Positions 1-6,615 of a stretch of DNA of 38,569 nucleotides are shown here, piece by piece. The position numbers and the translations under genes are program-made. The notes below the pieces were generated by a model, which saw only the letters and a program-made list of their open reading frames with translations, was not told where the DNA came from and searched no databases. The stretch's first letter is position 1. Each line of letters begins with the position of its first letter. This DNA comes from Kiritimatiellia bacterium. GTDB taxonomy: Bacteria > Verrucomicrobiota > Kiritimatiellia > RFP12 > JAAYLN01. The stretch spans positions 1 through 38,569 of the forward strand of contig JAFWPM010000034.1 in assembly GCA_017509565.1 (NCBI GenBank), given 5' to 3'.

Positions 1-624
1 CGGCTCGGCGCCCCGGTCGCGGGAGTGTCGCCGTGGGAAAAGCGCATAGGGGTGGCGCTTGACGGCCGGGGCGCCGCCGCATCGGAAACCGGCGGCAATC
101 GATCGCAATCGACGGCCATCGACAAAGCACGCGGCACCTTCGCCGTCGTCACGCCGCGCACCTGCGGAGGCTTCGCGGAGAGCGGGGCGCTGGAGTGCGG
201 GCCGCTTACCTTTGACCTCGACCTTCCGGGCGAGGCACTAAACAGACCCGCCGCCGTCTGGGCCTCTTCCCTCGACGGCGCGCCGCTGGAGGAATCGCGG
301 CGCATTCTCGTCGCGCACGTCACCGACGCGCGCAACACGGGTGCGGTCTTCGACACCGACGCCGCGCGCACCTGGCAGAAGCAGGGCCGCACACCGGCCC
401 TCGTCCGCCGCGGCCGCGCCGCCATCTCGCTTGCGCTCCACGGCGGCGCCGCGCCGGCGGTATACCGCCTCTGCCCCGCCGGCCGACGCATCGCCGAGGT
501 CGCCGCGTCCTGCCGCGAGGGCGGGCGCGAAGCGCCGCACTCGCGGATCACCGTCTCCTTCACCGCCGACACCGCCCTCGACCCTTCCTGCGCCACCATC
601 TTCTACGAAATCGTGCGGCGGTAG
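1..624 (+). CDS. C-terminal part of a GH5-like secreted glycoside hydrolase (5' end outside window)
   Basis: The frame is open from base 1 to a TAG stop at 622-624, so only about 207 C-terminal residues are present. It aligns along its whole length with the C-terminus of the large GH5-like gene at 12958-15846. Shared landmarks are GVSxW near the start, TPRTCGGFAE, the block RPAAVWA.SLDGAPLEESRR, and the identical ending PSCATIFYEIVRR. This part is the beta-rich domain after the catalytic barrel, so no catalytic residue is visible. Two short repeat elements lie in frame: a 10-bp triplet at 95-124 and a palindrome at 214-249. The linker before TPRTCGG differs completely in length and sequence from that of the paralogue. 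The next gene has its own promoter just downstream. The paralogy is certain; the enzymatic activity is not known. Confidence 0.8.
   Translation, partial: RLGAPVAGVSPWEKRIGVALDGRGAAASETGGNRSQSTAIDKARGTFAVVTPRTCGGFAESGALECGPLTFDLDLPGEALNRPAAVWASSLDGAPLEESRRILVAHVTDARNTGAVFDTDAARTWQKQGRTPALVRRGRAAISLALHGGAAPAVYRLCPAGRRIAEVAASCREGGREAPHSRITVSFTADTALDPSCATIFYEIVRR
95..124 (+). repeat. Triple 10-bp direct repeat inside coding sequence
   Basis: Three consecutive 10-mers, GCAATCGATC, GCAATCGACG and GCCATCGACA, lie in frame in the linker of the GH5-like fragment. They encode a stretch ending NRSQSTAIDKA. The same unit occurs three times in the intergenic palindrome at 18071-18100. The paralogous protein at 12958-15846 lacks it and carries a different element at this linker. 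Confidence 0.65.
214..249 (-). repeat. In-frame palindromic element, GNRA-loop family, copy 1
   Basis: Read on the minus strand it has the family frame: TGCC, then stem TCGCCC, loop GGAA, stem GGTCGA, then GGTC. There is one C/T mismatch in the 6-bp stem. The sense strand encodes DLDLPGEALNRP. The related gene at 12958-15846 has a copy at the same protein position (13345-13380), so this copy probably predates the duplication. Confidence 0.65.
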
Positions 625-635
625 CGTCCGCAGCC

Positions 636-664
636 ATGACGGAATGCCACGAATATGCTAGAAT
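636..664 (+). promoter_or_regulatory. Promoter of the GH50-like gene
   Basis: A -35-like ATGACG at 636-641, a 17-bp spacer and a -10 box TAGAAT at 659-664 preceded by TGC (extended -10). Transcription would start near 671, only about 4 bases before the ATG at 675, which predicts an almost leaderless mRNA. The promoter occupies the in-frame start at 636, which supports the later start. Confidence 0.55.
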
Positions 665-674
665 CATAGGCATT

Positions 675-3518
675 ATGAAGTTCACATCCACCATAGTCGC
701 ATCGTTCGCGCCATTGCTCGTCGCGCTTTCCACATCTTTCGCGCAAACCCCAGCCACCTGGGACTGCGATCCGGTCGCCTGGCGGGAAAACGGCGAAACA
801 CTTGAGGCAATCGGCTCGGGCTTCGCGCTTGCCCCCTGCGCCAAGGGCAGAAAGGCCGAAATCACGGCCCGCGTCACACCCGTCTCGACGGAATGCCCGG
901 AATACGCGACGATCGGCCTCGCCGTATTCGACGATCTCGAACACTTCTGGAAGCTTTCACTCGTCAAAAAGCCGGAATCGCGCGGCGGCGGCACCTTCTG
1001 CGAAATGAAGTGCCAGAGCGGCGGCACGTGGGCAGACGAAATCGACGGTTTCCGGCGCGTTGCGAACGAGGGCAGGGGCGACTGGAAGTGGGGGCGCACC
1101 TACGAAATGACGCTCTCGCTTTCGCCGGAGGCGGTCGAAGGCGCGATTCGCGACGCGGAGACCGGCGCCCTCGTGCGGCGTTTCCGCCTGGAAAACACCG
1201 GGAGCGCCGCGCCCTTCGCCGGACGTCCCGCGGTCTCCGCCACGGGCGACCTGCGCGGCCGCGCCGAAGTCGTCCGCCTTTCCGTAGGTGATGAAGTTCC
1301 GGACACCTGGCGGGTGTTCCCTGAATACCGTCCCGTCGGACTGGACACAGGGGTGCATGGCATGGCGACCGGGTTTTTCCATGTGGAAAGCATCGGGGGC
1401 GTCGAATGGGCCGTCGATCCCGTCGGGCGCGGCGTCATCCTCGCCGGCACCGACTGGTGCAACCCGCGCGGCTCCTACAGCCAGAAGCGCGGCTACAACC
1501 CCTACGAGCGCTTCGTCAAGGCGCACTACCCCTCCACGGAAGCCTGGGCCGCCGAAACTGCCAGCCGCCTGCGCGACTGGGGCTTCACGTGCCTGCCATG
1601 CGGCGGCGACGAAAGCCTCTACTACAAAACTCTCGCCCACGCGAACGCCGCCGACCGGCTCTACTTCTCGCACCGCCTCTGCCTCGGGACGGCCGACCCC
1701 GACTGGCGCATAGCCGAATACCGGCGCTCGCCATGCACCGCGCTGCCGAACGTCTTCCACCCGCAGTTCGAGGCGGCTTGCGACTGGTGGGCGCGCCAGC
1801 GCTGCGCCGGATGCAAGGACGACCCGTGGCTTCTGGGCTACTTCATCGACAACGAACTGGCCTGGTGGGGTGAGGTCTCCGAAAACAAGGCCGGCGGGGT
1901 CTTCGACCTCGTGGCGGGCAAGCCGGCGTCGCACCCGGCCAAGCGGGCGCTCCTGCGCTTTCTGTCCGAGCGTTTCAACGCCCCCGCGGACGCCGGCCTT
2001 ATCCGCAGGGCAGGCCCCGAGGACAAGCGGGCCTTCCTCCGCCTCGTCGCGGACCGCTACTTCGCCGTCACCACCGGGGCCATCCGCCGCGCCGACCCGA
2101 ACCACATGATCCTCGGCTGCCGCTTCGCGGGCGGCCCCAAGGGCGTCGATCCCGTCGTCCTGGAAACGGCCGGAAAATACTGCGACATCGTCTCGTTCAA
2201 CCACTACCCCTGGGCCGATCTCGACCGCAACGTAGTGCAGCAGTCCAAAGCCGACCCGACGCGCGTCCTCGACCTTTACCGCGAGGCGCACGACATCGCG
2301 AAGCGCCCGCTGTTCCAGACAGAGTGGAGCTTCCCGGCGCTGGACACGGGCCGCCCATGCACCTACGGCGCCGGGCAGCGCTTCCACACCCAGGCAGAGC
2401 GCGTCCAGGCGACGGAACTCTACGCCAAGACACTGCTCTCGCTGCCCTTCATCGTCGGCTACTCCTACTTCCGCTGGCTCGACCAGCCCGCCGAGGGCAT
2501 CAGCAAGTACTTTCCGGAAAACACGAACTACGGGCTCGTGAGCGAGGAGGGCGTCCCCTACAGGGAACTCACCGAAATGTTCGCGCGCGTCCAGGGGGAC
2601 GCCTTGCGCTGGCACGGGGCGCCGCCCCCCGAGGAGCGGGAGTCCCAGTCCGCGCCCGAACCTTCCGAGCGCGAGCAGTACCTCGCCGCCGCCCGCCCTG
2701 TGCCCGGAGCGGCCCGCCCTGTGCCCGGAGCGGAAGCTCCGGGTCCCGTCGCCTTCTCCCGCGACGGCGACGCCTGGGTGCTCTCCAATTCGCTCGTGCG
2801 CCTTTCCGGGCGCGTCGGCGGCAAGTACATGGCCGACGAGATCGCCTACCGGCCCGATGGCGACCCCCTCGCGGGGCCTCGCCCCGTCGGGCGCTGGGGG
2901 GCGCTGCTTCAGGGCGCCTCGGACAACATCCCGTACTGGGTGGACGTCTCGCGCGTGACGGACGTCTCGTTCTCGCGCGACGGCGCGACGGGCGTCGTCA
3001 CCGCCACGATCCGCGCCGAAGGCGGCGGGGGGAGGGAGGTGGCCGGCGGTTCGGCGCCGTCCGCGCTCGGCTTCGCTTTCACCCACCGACTTTCGCTTGC
3101 GCCCGGGACTCTCGATATCCTCGCGGAAATCGTCTCGCTCGAAAACACGGGTTCGGCGCCGATTGACGTCCGCTGCATCTTCATGCGCCCATTCGCAGTG
3201 CAGCGCGATCCCGTCGAATTCCGTTCCGTGCCGAATCTCTGGAAAGGCCCGGTCGAGGGCTTCTGGCTCCTCTCCGACGGCTCCCGCTGGGGCGTTTCCA
3301 CGCGCGATTCGCGGGTCCTGAAGGCGACGCTCTGGCGCAAGGACGGCGAAACGGCGCAGCACCCCGACGTGCGCTGCATGGAAGGCAATCCGTTCGTCCT
3401 CGCGCCCGGCGCAACGTATCGCCCGACGTCCCCGATCGGGGCAAGGATCAAGTTCCTGCCGCCAGACCCAAACGCCGACAATGGCCCGGTGTCCTCGTAC
3501 TCCGTTCTCGGACAGTGA
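675..3518 (+). CDS. Secreted GH50-like (beta-agarase-like) clan GH-A glycoside hydrolase
   Basis: A predicted exported endo- or exo-acting beta-glycosidase of about 947 residues. The start at 675 gives a good signal peptide, MKFTSTIVASFAPLLVALSTSFA, and fits the promoter at 636-664. An N-terminal beta-sandwich (about residues 25-220) is followed by FFHVESIGG.EWAVDP, the usual entry to agarase-like barrels. A TIM barrel then has YFIDNELAWW (acid/base Glu about 394) and FQTEWSF (nucleophile Glu about 550), ending with GYSYFRWLDQP. A C-terminal beta-sandwich follows. A palindromic repeat at 2691-2745 encodes the Pro/Ala linker between barrel and C-terminal domain. The stop overlaps the start of the carboxypeptidase gene (TGATG), so the two are probably co-translated. 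GH50 is the best family guess from motifs; GH42-like or an unclassified GH-A family is possible. Confidence 0.75.
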   Translation: MKFTSTIVASFAPLLVALSTSFAQTPATWDCDPVAWRENGETLEAIGSGFALAPCAKGRKAEITARVTPVSTECPEYATIGLAVFDDLEHFWKLSLVKKPESRGGGTFCEMKCQSGGTWADEIDGFRRVANEGRGDWKWGRTYEMTLSLSPEAVEGAIRDAETGALVRRFRLENTGSAAPFAGRPAVSATGDLRGRAEVVRLSVGDEVPDTWRVFPEYRPVGLDTGVHGMATGFFHVESIGGVEWAVDPVGRGVILAGTDWCNPRGSYSQKRGYNPYERFVKAHYPSTEAWAAETASRLRDWGFTCLPCGGDESLYYKTLAHANAADRLYFSHRLCLGTADPDWRIAEYRRSPCTALPNVFHPQFEAACDWWARQRCAGCKDDPWLLGYFIDNELAWWGEVSENKAGGVFDLVAGKPASHPAKRALLRFLSERFNAPADAGLIRRAGPEDKRAFLRLVADRYFAVTTGAIRRADPNHMILGCRFAGGPKGVDPVVLETAGKYCDIVSFNHYPWADLDRNVVQQSKADPTRVLDLYREAHDIAKRPLFQTEWSFPALDTGRPCTYGAGQRFHTQAERVQATELYAKTLLSLPFIVGYSYFRWLDQPAEGISKYFPENTNYGLVSEEGVPYRELTEMFARVQGDALRWHGAPPPEERESQSAPEPSEREQYLAAARPVPGAARPVPGAEAPGPVAFSRDGDAWVLSNSLVRLSGRVGGKYMADEIAYRPDGDPLAGPRPVGRWGALLQGASDNIPYWVDVSRVTDVSFSRDGATGVVTATIRAEGGGGREVAGGSAPSALGFAFTHRLSLAPGTLDILAEIVSLENTGSAPIDVRCIFMRPFAVQRDPVEFRSVPNLWKGPVEGFWLLSDGSRWGVSTRDSRVLKATLWRKDGETAQHPDVRCMEGNPFVLAPGATYRPTSPIGARIKFLPPDPNADNGPVSSYSVLGQ
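2691..2745 (+). repeat. 21-bp direct duplication plus palindromic element, GNRA-loop family, copy 2
   Basis: Two perfect 21-bp units (2691-2711, 2712-2732) run into a hairpin. The element frame is CCTGTGCC (2718-2725), stem CGGAGC, loop GGAA (2732-2735), stem GCTCCG, then GGTC (2742-2745). The perfect stem extends to 8 bp as CCCGGAGC/GCTCCGGG. It encodes the linker ARPVPGAARPVPGAEAPG between two domains. The stem differs from the other copies at several positions but stays fully paired. Confidence 0.7.
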
Positions 3519-4387
3519 TGAACATCTTCACAATCGGCATAGTGTCGATATCCTCGATTCTCCCGCGCGCCCAGTTGGACCTGGGCACGAACGCGCTTGT
3601 CCAGGCCGGGTACCGCGTGAAGGTCGCGCCGAACGTCGTCGGCCCGGCCGTCGCGCCCGCCGACGAGCGCGCCCGCCTGCTTGAGGAGTTCTGGCTCGAT
3701 CCGGAGATCGACCTGCTGCTCTTCTCGCGCGGCGGCGAAGGCGCCGCCGACGTGGTGCCGCTTCTCGACTGGGACGCCCTCCGCGCCCGCCCCGACCTCC
3801 CGGCCGTCGGCTTCAGCGACGTGACGGTCCTGCTAAACGCAATGCTGGAAAAGGGCGTAGGCCACCCCATTTCTGGTCCGATGCTCTCCTATGCCGGCCG
3901 CCTCACTCCCGAGGCGCGCGAGTGGTTCCGCGCCGTTCTTGCCGAAGCCCCGCTTCCGCCGGTGCGCCTCGATGTCCTGCACGCGGCCGGGGGAGGCGGC
4001 GCCTCGGGCCTCCCGATGGGCGGCCACCTCACGCGCCTGCACTGGCTCTGGCGGAACGGCCTGCTTCCCTCAGCCAAGGGCCGCGTCGTATTCGTGGAAT
4101 GCACGGCGAAATACCCGCCTTCGCAGGTGCGGCAGTGCCTTGAGGAACTGCGCGGCGGAGGGGCCTTCGCCGGAGCCTCCGCGGTCGTCCTCTGCGACTT
4201 CCGCCACACCGGCGCCGACCGCGCCGAGCTCGACGCCTTCCTCCCGGAGTTCGCGTCATCGCTGACCTGCCCCGTTTTCTCCGGATTCCCGTATGGGCAC
4301 ATTCCGGGCATCCTCGCCCTCGACTTCCGTCGCCACCTCGCAATCACGCCGGACGGCACCCTCGCCTGGCCGGCGCCGGCGCGATGA
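3518..4387 (+). CDS. ldcA: Muramoyltetrapeptide (L,D-) carboxypeptidase, peptidase family S66
   Basis: Predicted to remove the terminal D-alanine from murein tetrapeptides during cell-wall recycling, in the cytoplasm because no signal peptide is seen. The family's Ser-Glu-His triad is readable: Ser about 100 in VGFSDVT, Glu about 194 in VFVECTAKY, His about 261 in FPYGHIPG. The length of 289 residues is normal for S66. ATG at 3518 overlaps the upstream TGA by one base; a GTG at 3515 would add one residue. Its coupling to a secreted polysaccharide hydrolase is unusual. A peptide-antibiotic immunity role of the MccF type (also S66) is an alternative, but no biosynthetic genes are nearby. Confidence 0.85.
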   Translation: MNIFTIGIVSISSILPRAQLDLGTNALVQAGYRVKVAPNVVGPAVAPADERARLLEEFWLDPEIDLLLFSRGGEGAADVVPLLDWDALRARPDLPAVGFSDVTVLLNAMLEKGVGHPISGPMLSYAGRLTPEAREWFRAVLAEAPLPPVRLDVLHAAGGGGASGLPMGGHLTRLHWLWRNGLLPSAKGRVVFVECTAKYPPSQVRQCLEELRGGGAFAGASAVVLCDFRHTGADRAELDAFLPEFASSLTCPVFSGFPYGHIPGILALDFRRHLAITPDGTLAWPAPAR

Positions 4388-4468
4388 GCCGGGACGGCGC
4401 GAAATCCACATCCAACCTTAATCCCGAATGGAAACAATGAATGCCATTGTCATCCCATGTTAAAACGC

Positions 4469-4496
4469 TTGTGGAACGCTAGTGAATGAATACAAT
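4469..4496 (+). promoter_or_regulatory. Candidate promoter before the GDPD gene; also a shared 15-base motif
   Basis: TTGTGG (4469-4474), a 16-bp spacer and TACAAT (4491-4496) resemble a sigma-70-type promoter, with transcription starting near 4503. The motif CTTGTGGAACGC(T/C)AG at 4468-4482 recurs at 28560-28574, where no plus-strand gene follows. It may therefore be part of a dispersed repeat and not a promoter. Weakly supported. Confidence 0.3.
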
Positions 4497-4500
4497 CGAC

Positions 4501-4506
4501 AGGAGG
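4501..4506 (+). promoter_or_regulatory. Shine-Dalgarno AGGAGG that fixes a TTG start
   Basis: A full AGGAGG lies 5 bases before TTG at 4512. It favours this start over the in-frame GTG at 4482, which has no such site. Confidence 0.6.
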
Positions 4507-4511
4507 CCGCT

Positions 4512-5336
4512 TTGAAGATTCGCAACATCGCGCATCGCGGGCTTTGGGACGCCGCAGTCCCCCAGAACACGCTTGATGCATTCCGCCGGGCATGGGCCGC
4601 CGGCGCCACATGGATTGAAACCGACTTCCACCACACCATCGCCGGACAGATGGTCTGCGTGCATGCGGAGGGGGAACTGCGGGCCTACACCGGCTGCGAA
4701 AAGGCAATAGCGGAGCTTACACCCGACGAAGTCGCCTCGCTGCGCCTGGATCCCGCGCGCGCAATCGAATCGGGGCTTTCGGTGCCGCCGGCCATGCCAT
4801 GCGACCAGGCCCCATGCGACGGCCCGTTCCGCATCCCATTTCTCGACGAGGTGCTGGCCACGGTCCCGCCATACGGCACCGTCCAGGCCGAAATCAAGGG
4901 CTACTCGCCGCAGTATGCCGACATATTCGACGCCGCAGTCCGCGCCGCCGGGCTTTCCGAATGCAACATCGTGGTCTCGTCTTTCAACTTCGAGGCGCTG
5001 GCCGACTTCCATGCCCGCAAGCCGTCCTACAGAACGCTGTGGCTCGTCGGGATGTCGCGCTCGTCCGAGCACGACATCCCGGCCATGGTGGCGCGCTGCG
5101 CCGCCGCCGGCATTGGCGCCTTCTGCCCGGGAATGACGGTCCACGACCGCCCGTTTACGCCGGCCGAGGCCGACCTCGTCCGCGCAGCGGGGCTTTCCTT
5201 CCGGGTATATGGCGTCAACTCGCCGGAGGCGCTGAAGACAGCCGCGTCCATCGGCGCGGAGGCGTTCACGTGCAACTACTGGCGGCAGGCGTTCGACTGG
5301 GCCCGCGAAATCGACGGGCTTGAACTGCTCCCATAG
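4512..5336 (+). CDS. Glycerophosphodiester phosphodiesterase family protein
   Basis: Predicted to hydrolyse glycerophosphodiesters to glycerol-3-phosphate and an alcohol, or a related phosphodiester. The GDPD signature is at the N-terminus: IAHRG (His about 8), PQNTLDAF and WIETDFHHT, with a later HAE where the family has its second catalytic His. AEIKGYSP carries the conserved Glu/Lys pair, and the C-terminus has VYGVNSPE. About 274 residues, normal for the bacterial family, with no signal peptide, so probably cytoplasmic. The TTG start is chosen for the AGGAGG 5 bases upstream; GTG at 4482 would add 10 residues. The regulator gene follows 29 bases later on the same strand. The substrate cannot be told from sequence. 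Confidence 0.85.
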   Translation: MKIRNIAHRGLWDAAVPQNTLDAFRRAWAAGATWIETDFHHTIAGQMVCVHAEGELRAYTGCEKAIAELTPDEVASLRLDPARAIESGLSVPPAMPCDQAPCDGPFRIPFLDEVLATVPPYGTVQAEIKGYSPQYADIFDAAVRAAGLSECNIVVSSFNFEALADFHARKPSYRTLWLVGMSRSSEHDIPAMVARCAAAGIGAFCPGMTVHDRPFTPAEADLVRAAGLSFRVYGVNSPEALKTAASIGAEAFTCNYWRQAFDWAREIDGLELLP

Positions 5337-5365
5337 CCATCGCCGCCGGAACTGTTTTTCTCCCA

Positions 5366-6613
5366 ATGGATCGCAGGGAAACATCCAAGCCACCCCAAAT
5401 CGGATTCGTGCGCCCGAGGCGCCGCCGCGTCCTCGTCTCCATGGTAATGGACGGGGCCTTCGGCCTTGACGCCGTTCGCGGCATCAACGACTGGAACCGC
5501 GACAACGGCGCGAACTGGAGCATCCGCTTCGTGGACGGCCCCAAACTCTACGCCCTTGCGCTCCACTGGCTTGTGAGGGAGAAGAAAATCGACGGCGTGA
5601 TAACCCTGTACCACGGGCGCGAAGAGATGGCCGCGCTCCGGCGCGCGGGGATACCCGTCTCAATCATCGACGCCAACATGGAAAGCCACGAAGGGCGGCC
5701 CCCGAGGCAGGGGAGCGGCGTCGCATACATCGGGTTCGACATACAGGCGCTCGCGCGCGAGGCGGTGGACCACTTCCTCTCACGCGCGGATTTCCGCTCC
5801 GGGGGATATGTCGAAAACTCCTTTGACCACGGCTGGTCCAGGAAGAGGGGCGACGCCTGCATAGCCGAGTTCCACCGTCGCGGCCTGCCGACGCGGCGCT
5901 TCCTCCACTTTGGGGAGCCGTCGCGACTGGGCACCGGGCGCGGGCCCGATCTCGTCGGCCTCGCCGCATGGCTCCGCGACATTGAAAAGCCGGCCGCCGT
6001 AATCGCGGCGAACGACCTGACGGCGGCCGACATAATCAGCGTCTGCGCAGGGCAGGGGATTGCGGTCCCGCGCGCCGTCTCCGTCCTTGGCATGGACGAC
6101 AACCCGCTCGTCTGCTGCCGCTGCGAACCCAATGTCTCAAGCGTCCATTTCGACGGCTACCGTGCCGGCCATCTTGCGGCCGAGTCCCTTGCCGCGATGT
6201 TCGAGGGGAGGTCGCCACTGGAGTTGTCGCCGGTCTACGGCATTTCAAGGATCGTCCAGCGCGGTTCCTCGGCGGCGACGCCGTCGATCGGCGAAATCGT
6301 GCAGAAGGCCCTCGACTACATTGGGGCCAACGCCTGCGCCGGGGCTACGGTGGCCGACGTCGTTCGCCATTGCGGCTATTCGCGCTCCCTTGTGCTGATG
6401 CGCTTCCACCAGATGATCGGGAAGAGCATCGAGCAGGCAATCAGGGCGCGCAAGCTCGACGAGGCCCGCCGCCTCCTTCGGGAGACCAGGCTCTCGGCCG
6501 AGGAGATGGCGCCCATGTGCGGCTATGAGAGCGCCAGTTCGCTCCGGCGCGCGTTTCTCCGCGAGACGGGCTTCACGCTCAACGCCTGGCGGAAAGCCTG
6601 CGTCGAGGAGTAG
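5366..6613 (+). CDS. XylR-type transcriptional regulator: PBP1-like sensor plus AraC HTH
   Basis: A 415-residue one-component sugar regulator. Residues about 15-290 form a LacI/PBP1-like ligand domain, with RVLVSMVM at the first strand, FVDGP, VITLYHGREEM, and the late motif AVIAANDLTAADII followed by SVLGMDDNPL. Residues about 305-410 are an AraC double helix-turn-helix with GYSRSLVLMRFHQMIGKSIEQ and the second helix region CGYESASSLRRAFLRETGFTLNAWR. No N-terminal LacI HTH is present, the arrangement of E. coli XylR. It ends 2 bp before the stop of the convergent GH39-like lipoprotein gene. Its target is unknown; candidates are the upstream plus-strand genes. Confidence 0.88.
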   Translation: MDRRETSKPPQIGFVRPRRRRVLVSMVMDGAFGLDAVRGINDWNRDNGANWSIRFVDGPKLYALALHWLVREKKIDGVITLYHGREEMAALRRAGIPVSIIDANMESHEGRPPRQGSGVAYIGFDIQALAREAVDHFLSRADFRSGGYVENSFDHGWSRKRGDACIAEFHRRGLPTRRFLHFGEPSRLGTGRGPDLVGLAAWLRDIEKPAAVIAANDLTAADIISVCAGQGIAVPRAVSVLGMDDNPLVCCRCEPNVSSVHFDGYRAGHLAAESLAAMFEGRSPLELSPVYGISRIVQRGSSAATPSIGEIVQKALDYIGANACAGATVADVVRHCGYSRSLVLMRFHQMIGKSIEQAIRARKLDEARRLLRETRLSAEEMAPMCGYESASSLRRAFLRETGFTLNAWRKACVEE

Positions 6614-6615
6614 CG

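Noticed and set aside
957-3362. An 801-codon open frame on the minus strand opposite the GH50-like gene
   Set aside because: High GC leaves antisense frames open. The plus-strand product has a signal peptide, catalytic motifs and a promoter, while the antisense product has no recognisable domain and skewed Arg/Val/Ala composition.
4482-4511. GTG start 10 codons upstream for the GDPD gene
   Set aside because: No ribosome site precedes it, while AGGAGG lies 5 bases before TTG at 4512, and the family's N-terminus begins there.
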